DNA of 64,000 nucleotides, taken from the NCBI RefSeq assembly GCF_037265215.1, contig NZ_CP147737.1:1453501-1517500 (forward strand), in the 5' to 3' direction. The stretch comes from Xenorhabdus griffiniae (GTDB lineage: Bacteria; Pseudomonadota; Gammaproteobacteria; Enterobacterales; Enterobacteriaceae). The notes under the pieces were generated by a model. It did no database searches. It was not told the DNA's origin and saw only the letters and a program-made list of their open reading frames with translations. Shown one piece after another: positions 59,506-64,000 of this stretch. Positions within the stretch are counted from its first letter, which is position 1. Each line of letters begins with the position of its first letter. The position numbers were made by a program, and so were the translations under genes.

Positions 59506-59643
59506 CACGTGTTGATTATCCTCTGAGTGTTTTCTGGGAGACTGTCCGTGAAGCTCCCGGCAAAATATGGGGTTACAATAGCACACTATTTTAAATGAAA
59601 CGGCCTCGCCGTCAAAACTCAACGTAAAATATAGAAGTTATAT

Positions 59644-60621
59644 ATGGCTCAACAAATCCGACTTAATGCAATAGTCGCTGAATCTCAGCTTGGTCAACGT
59701 TTAGATCAAGCTTTGGCTGAATTGTTCCCTGATTACTCCAGGTCACGTATAAAAGAGTGGATCTTGGATAATAAAGTTCAAGTCAATGGCAAATTAATTA
59801 GTAAACCAAAAGAAAAAGTTCTGGGCGGTGAAGAAATTTCCGTTGACGCCATCATTGAAGAAGATGCACGTTGGGAGCCTCAGGATATCGAACTGAATAT
59901 TGTCTATGAAGATGACGATATTTTGGTCATCAACAAACCACGTGATTTGGTTGTTCATCCGGGCGCCGGTAATCCTGATGGTACCGTATTGAATGCTTTG
60001 CTATATCATTATCCTGAAATTGCAGATGTTCCCCGTGCAGGTATTGTTCATCGCCTTGACAAAGATACGACAGGGCTAATGGTTGTAGCAAAAAGCGTTC
60101 CGGCACAAACTCGTTTGGTGGAATCTTTGCAACTACGTGAAATAACTCGTGAATATGAAGCGGTTGCTTTGGGATGTATGACGGCTGGAGGAACGGTGGA
60201 AGAACCTATCTCTCGCCATCCAACAAAACGGACACACATGGCGGTACATCCTATGGGAAAACCTGCTGTTACCCATTATCGTGTTATGGAGCATTTCCGG
60301 GCACATACTCGTTTGCGCTTGCGCTTGGAAACAGGCAGAACCCACCAAATTCGTGTGCACATGGCACATATAAAACACCCGTTGGTGGGTGATCCTCTGT
60401 ACGGCGGTCGGCCTCGTCCCTTAAAGGGGGCTTCTGATGAATTTCGCGAAGTGATGCGCAATTTTGATCGCCAGGCATTGCATGCAACCATGTTACGTCT
60501 TTACCATCCGATCACTGGAATTGAGATGGAATGGCACGCTCCATTACCGGACGACATGGTTAAATTAATTGAAGTCATGAAAGTGGATGCCGAGACTTTC
60601 AAAGATGAGATGGATTGGTAG
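59644..60621 (+). CDS. rluD: 23S rRNA pseudouridine synthase RluD
   Basis: Makes pseudouridines 1911, 1915 and 1917 in helix 69 of 23S rRNA. It has 325 residues: an N-terminal S4 domain (about 18-75; RLDQALAELFPDYSRSRIKEWI) and an RluA-type catalytic domain with the catalytic aspartate in GIVHRLDKDTTGLMVVAK, plus LETGRTHQIRVHMAHIKHPL. pgeF starts 7 bp downstream, forming an operon. Confidence 0.97.
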   Translation: MAQQIRLNAIVAESQLGQRLDQALAELFPDYSRSRIKEWILDNKVQVNGKLISKPKEKVLGGEEISVDAIIEEDARWEPQDIELNIVYEDDDILVINKPRDLVVHPGAGNPDGTVLNALLYHYPEIADVPRAGIVHRLDKDTTGLMVVAKSVPAQTRLVESLQLREITREYEAVALGCMTAGGTVEEPISRHPTKRTHMAVHPMGKPAVTHYRVMEHFRAHTRLRLRLETGRTHQIRVHMAHIKHPLVGDPLYGGRPRPLKGASDEFREVMRNFDRQALHATMLRLYHPITGIEMEWHAPLPDDMVKLIEVMKVDAETFKDEMDW

Positions 60622-60628
60622 GTAGTCA

Positions 60629-61360
60629 ATGACATCACTGATTTTTCCTGATTGGCCACAGCCTGATAATGTTGGCGCTTGCAGCACTACCCGTTTAGGC
60701 GGAGTAAGCCAATCCCCATATGACAGTTTAAATCTAGGTAATCATGTTGGGGATATTCCAGAATACGTGGAACGGAATAGGACACTATTGGTTGAATATG
60801 CCCAATTACCGCAGCAACCGACATGGTTGGAACAAGTACACGGAACACGTGTTATCACACTTGATGGCCAGCCCTTTGTGAATAATCAGGCCGATGCTGT
60901 TTATACGAATATCCCTGATCAGGTTTGTGCTGTGATGACAGCAGATTGCTTACCCGTTCTTTTTTGCAGTATTTCTGGTGATGAGGTTGCGGCGGCTCAT
61001 GCTGGATGGCGCGGATTATGTGCCGGAGTGTTGGAGAATACTGTGTCTCGATTTAGCGCAAAACCTGACATGATCCGTGCGTGGTTGGGGCCTGCTATTG
61101 GCCCTGAAAAATTTGAAGTGGGAAGTGAAGTTAGGGACGCTTTCATCGCAACCAATCCTGATCTGAAACAAGCTTTTACATCTTATGGTAATAAGTTTCT
61201 GGCAAATATTTACTTACTGGCTAAATTAAAGTTGCAGTCAGTAGGAATAACGGAGATTTTTGGTGGAACCGCATGTACTGTCACGGAGGAAAAGAACTTT
61301 TTCTCCTATCGTCGTGATGGCAACACAGGGCGAATGGCAACTTTAATCTGGTTGCGATAA
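60629..61360 (+). CDS. pgeF: PgeF (YfiH), peptidoglycan-editing laccase-domain protein
   Basis: A 243-residue, E. coli-length multicopper-oxidase-domain protein (DUF152). In E. coli it removes wrongly incorporated serine from peptidoglycan precursors; homologues have purine nucleosidase-like activity. TWLEQVHGTRV, MTADCLPVLF, AAAHAGWRGLCAGVLE and AWLGPAIGPEKFEVG carry the conserved His/Cys metal or catalytic residues. It sits between rluD and clpB as in E. coli. Confidence 0.94.
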   Translation: MTSLIFPDWPQPDNVGACSTTRLGGVSQSPYDSLNLGNHVGDIPEYVERNRTLLVEYAQLPQQPTWLEQVHGTRVITLDGQPFVNNQADAVYTNIPDQVCAVMTADCLPVLFCSISGDEVAAAHAGWRGLCAGVLENTVSRFSAKPDMIRAWLGPAIGPEKFEVGSEVRDAFIATNPDLKQAFTSYGNKFLANIYLLAKLKLQSVGITEIFGGTACTVTEEKNFFSYRRDGNTGRMATLIWLR

Positions 61361-61422
61361 CCTACTTTACAGGACGATCTTTGGCGTATAGCGGTAAGTT
61401 TCCAATTAACTTTTCAGAAAAC

Positions 61423-61450
61423 CTTGAATATTTAAGGAATGACCTTATCT
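61423..61450 (+). promoter_or_regulatory. Heat-shock (sigma-32) promoter of clpB
   Basis: -35 CTTGAA (61423-61428), 14-base spacer, -10 CCTTATCT (61443-61450), close to the sigma-32 consensus CTTGAA/CCCCATNT. It starts 67 bp before clpB, as in E. coli. Confidence 0.88.
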
Positions 61451-61489
61451 AGTCTCCAGTAGCAAATTCTGACCAGTATTGGAGGTGTT

Positions 61490-64000
61490 ATGCGTCTGGA
61501 TCGTCTTACCAATAAATTCCAGCTTGCTCTCGCTGACGCCCAATCCCTCGCGTTAGGGCGTGATAATCAATTCATCGAACCAATCCACTTGATGAGTGCA
61601 TTAATTAATCAAGAAGGCGGTTCAGTACGTCCTTTATTGGCCTCGGCAGGGGTGGATACAGGAAATTTCAATGATCAACTGAATCAGGCTCTGAACCGAT
61701 TGCCGAAAGTAGAAGGCAATGGTGGAGATGTGCAGGTATCCAACGAACTGGGACGTTATTTAAACCTGTGTGACAAACTTGCACAAAAATCAGGTGATAA
61801 CTTCATTTCTTCTGAACTCTTTGTTCTGGCAGCGATAGAAGAACGTGGAACATTAAGTGACATGTTGAAAGCGGCGGGAGCAACTAAGGATAAAATCACT
61901 AAGGCAATAGAACAAATGCGTGGTGGTGAAAAAGTGAATGAGCAAGGCGCAGAAGATCAGCGCCAGGCATTAAAGAAATATACTATTGATCTGACTGAAC
62001 GTGCTGAACAAGGCAAATTAGATCCTGTGATTGGGCGTGATGAAGAAATTCGTCGAACTATTCAGGTATTGCAACGTAGAACCAAAAATAACCCTGTCCT
62101 TATTGGTGAGCCAGGGGTTGGGAAGACCGCGATTGTTGAAGGTTTGGCACAGCGTATTGTCAATGGTGAAGTTCCAGAAGGGCTGAAAAACAAACGTGTT
62201 CTGTCTCTTGATATGGGAGCGTTATTAGCCGGTGCTAAATATCGTGGTGAATTTGAAGAGCGTTTGAAAGGTGTTTTGAACGATCTTGCCAAACAGGAAG
62301 GTTCAGTCATTCTGTTTATTGATGAGTTGCACACTATGGTAGGCGCTGGCAAAGCCGAAGGCGCAATGGATGCTGGTAATATGCTAAAACCCGCTCTGGC
62401 TCGTGGGGAACTGCATTGTGTTGGAGCCACAACACTTGATGAATATCGTCAATATATAGAAAAAGATGCGGCTTTAGAACGTCGTTTCCAGAAAGTTTAT
62501 GTGGCAGAACCTACGGTTGAGGACACGATTGCTATTTTACGTGGATTGAAAGAGCGATATGAGTTGCATCATCACGTCCAAATTACTGATCCGGCTATAG
62601 TGGCGGCTGCAACATTATCTCATCGCTACATTTCTGATCGTATGCTGCCTGATAAAGCAATTGATTTGATTGATGAAGCAGGGGCAAGTCTGCGTATGCA
62701 GATGGATTCTAAACCAGAAGCATTGGATCGCCTTGAGCGTCGTGTTATTCAATTAAAACTTGAGCAGCAAGCGCTGAAAAAAGAGTCTGATGATGCCAGT
62801 AAAAAACGTTTAGAGATGCTGAACGAAGAACTGGCAGAAAAAGAACGTGAATATTCTGAATTGGAAGAAGAGTGGAAAGCGGAGAAAGCTGAACTGAGTG
62901 GCACCCAGAATATCAAGGCTGAATTAGAAAATGTCCGTATTGAATTAGAAAAAGCTCGCCGTAGTGGTGACCTGGCTAAAATGTCTGAAATTCAGTACGG
63001 AAAAATTCCAGAATTGGAAAAACGTCTGGCAACAGCAACAACAGCAGAAAATCGTCATATGAAGTTGCTGCGTAACAAAGTCACGGATGCTGAAATTGCT
63101 GAAATACTCGCGCGCTGGACAGGGATCCCTGTATCCAGAATGCTGGAAAGCGAAAAAGATAAGTTACTGCGTATGGAGCAAGAATTGCATAAACGCGTGA
63201 TAGGGCAGAATGAAGCAGTTGATGCTGTATCGAATGCAATTCGTCGTAGCAGAGCAGGATTATCTGATCCTAATCGTCCAATCGGTTCCTTCATGTTCCT
63301 GGGGCCGACAGGGGTGGGAAAAACAGAATTGTGTAAGGCGTTGGCTAATTTCTTGTTTGACAGTGATGATGCTATGGTACGCATTGATATGTCAGAGTTT
63401 ATGGAAAAACACGCCGTTTCAAGGTTGGTGGGAGCGCCTCCCGGCTACGTTGGATATGAAGAAGGTGGGTATTTGACAGAAGCGGTGCGCCGTCGTCCTT
63501 ATTCTGTCATTCTGCTGGATGAAGTAGAGAAAGCCCACTCAGATGTTTTCAATATCTTGTTGCAGGTATTGGATGATGGCCGTTTGACTGATGGTCAAGG
63601 AAGAACAGTTGATTTTCGTAACACCGTTGTGATTATGACCTCTAACTTAGGCTCCGATATGATTCAAGAACGCTTTGGTACATTGGATTATATAGGTATG
63701 AAAAATATGGTGATGGAAGTGGTTGGTCGTCATTTCAGGCCTGAGTTTATTAACCGAGTTGATGAAGTTGTGGTGTTCCACCCATTAGGGAAAGAACATC
63801 TGAAATCTATTACGAATATTCAATTGCAGCGTTTATATCAGCGTTTGGAAGATCATGGTTATCAAGTGGAGATAACACCTCCAGCGTTGGAAAAACTAAG
63901 CGAAGCTGGTTTTGATCCTGTATATGGCGCTCGTCCATTGAAACGAGCCATCCAGCAAGAGATTGAAAATCCACTGGCCCAGCAAATTCTCTCTGGTAAA
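61490..64000 (+). CDS. clpB: ATP-dependent disaggregase ClpB (3' end outside the window)
   Basis: A hexameric AAA+ chaperone that works with DnaK to dissolve protein aggregates. 837 codons are present without a stop; E. coli ClpB has 857, so about 20 residues are missing. N domain (1-145), first AAA domain with Walker A GEPGVGKT near 206, the middle coiled coil (about 400-520; long [12 protein letters not shown] heptads), second Walker A GPTGVGKT near 605, and [13 protein letters not shown] precedes the ATG by 4 bases. An internal start for the short ClpB form is possible but was not assigned. Confidence 0.97.
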   Translation, partial: MRLDRLTNKFQLALADAQSLALGRDNQFIEPIHLMSALINQEGGSVRPLLASAGVDTGNFNDQLNQALNRLPKVEGNGGDVQVSNELGRYLNLCDKLAQKSGDNFISSELFVLAAIEERGTLSDMLKAAGATKDKITKAIEQMRGGEKVNEQGAEDQRQALKKYTIDLTERAEQGKLDPVIGRDEEIRRTIQVLQRRTKNNPVLIGEPGVGKTAIVEGLAQRIVNGEVPEGLKNKRVLSLDMGALLAGAKYRGEFEERLKGVLNDLAKQEGSVILFIDELHTMVGAGKAEGAMDAGNMLKPALARGELHCVGATTLDEYRQYIEKDAALERRFQKVYVAEPTVEDTIAILRGLKERYELHHHVQITDPAIVAAATLSHRYISDRMLPDKAIDLIDEAGASLRMQMDSKPEALDRLERRVIQLKLEQQALKKESDDASKKRLEMLNEELAEKEREYSELEEEWKAEKAELSGTQNIKAELENVRIELEKARRSGDLAKMSEIQYGKIPELEKRLATATTAENRHMKLLRNKVTDAEIAEILARWTGIPVSRMLESEKDKLLRMEQELHKRVIGQNEAVDAVSNAIRRSRAGLSDPNRPIGSFMFLGPTGVGKTELCKALANFLFDSDDAMVRIDMSEFMEKHAVSRLVGAPPGYVGYEEGGYLTEAVRRRPYSVILLDEVEKAHSDVFNILLQVLDDGRLTDGQGRTVDFRNTVVIMTSNLGSDMIQERFGTLDYIGMKNMVMEVVGRHFRPEFINRVDEVVVFHPLGKEHLKSITNIQLQRLYQRLEDHGYQVEITPPALEKLSEAGFDPVYGARPLKRAIQQEIENPLAQQILSGK

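Overview
The window is chromosomal DNA of a gamma-proteobacterium of the order Enterobacterales, moderately AT-rich. Gene order matches the Escherichia coli/Yersinia backbone in several blocks: fadE-gmhA-yafJ, dinB-pepD-gpt-frsA-crl-proBA, aas-lplT, pncC-recA-alaS-csrA-serV-argVYZQ-gshA-luxS, corB-ypjD-ffh-rpsP-rimM-trmD-rplS, and aroF-tyrA-pheA-raiA-bamD-rluD-pgeF-clpB. An nqr operon downstream of yafJ, the protein divergences and a family of short palindromic repeats point to Morganellaceae, most likely Xenorhabdus or Photorhabdus. The genus is an inference from recall, not from a search.

Layout. 1-2.9 kb: tail of a LysR-type regulator, then the divergent lysR/lysA pair. 2.9-7.0 kb: fadE (with a FadR-like operator), gmhA, yafJ. 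7.0-7.6 kb: an unusual non-coding stretch with three inverted repeats upstream of nqrA. 7.6-14.8 kb: nqrABCDEF-apbE-nqrM, the sodium-pumping NADH:quinone oxidoreductase, its flavin transferase and its maturation factor. 14.8-25.5 kb: an accessory stretch lying between nqrM and dinB. It holds a FecI-type sigma factor and a TonB-dependent receptor, each with a Fur-like box, a small lipoprotein, two abutting palindromic repeats, a GNAT acetyltransferase and the choline-to-betaine locus betIBA/betT. 25.6-33.2 kb: LexA-controlled dinB, a frameshifted pepD, gpt, frsA, crl, proBA. 33.3-37.9 kb: aroL-like shikimate kinase, aas-lplT, pncC. 38-46 kb: LexA-controlled recA (no recX follows), alaS, csrA, a serV-argVYZQ-type tRNA cluster, gshA, a MicA-like small RNA on the minus strand, luxS. 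46-52 kb: corB, ypjD, then ffh, rpsP-rimM-trmD-rplS. 52-64 kb: dcuB, TyrR-box-controlled aroF-tyrA, pheA with a pheL leader peptide and attenuator, raiA, bamD, rluD, pgeF and clpB (truncated by the window end) behind a heat-shock promoter.

Most of the window is core metabolism and information processing, with conserved protein lengths and motifs. The unusual signals are: the pepD frameshift; the sigma factor/receptor pair lacking both an anti-sigma gene and a receptor signalling domain; four copies of a short palindromic repeat; the palindromes in front of nqrA; a minus-strand terminator with no gene to serve between csrA and serV; and small base changes within the tRNA-Arg array. I found no CRISPR array, complete insertion sequence, prophage or convincing new multi-gene system.
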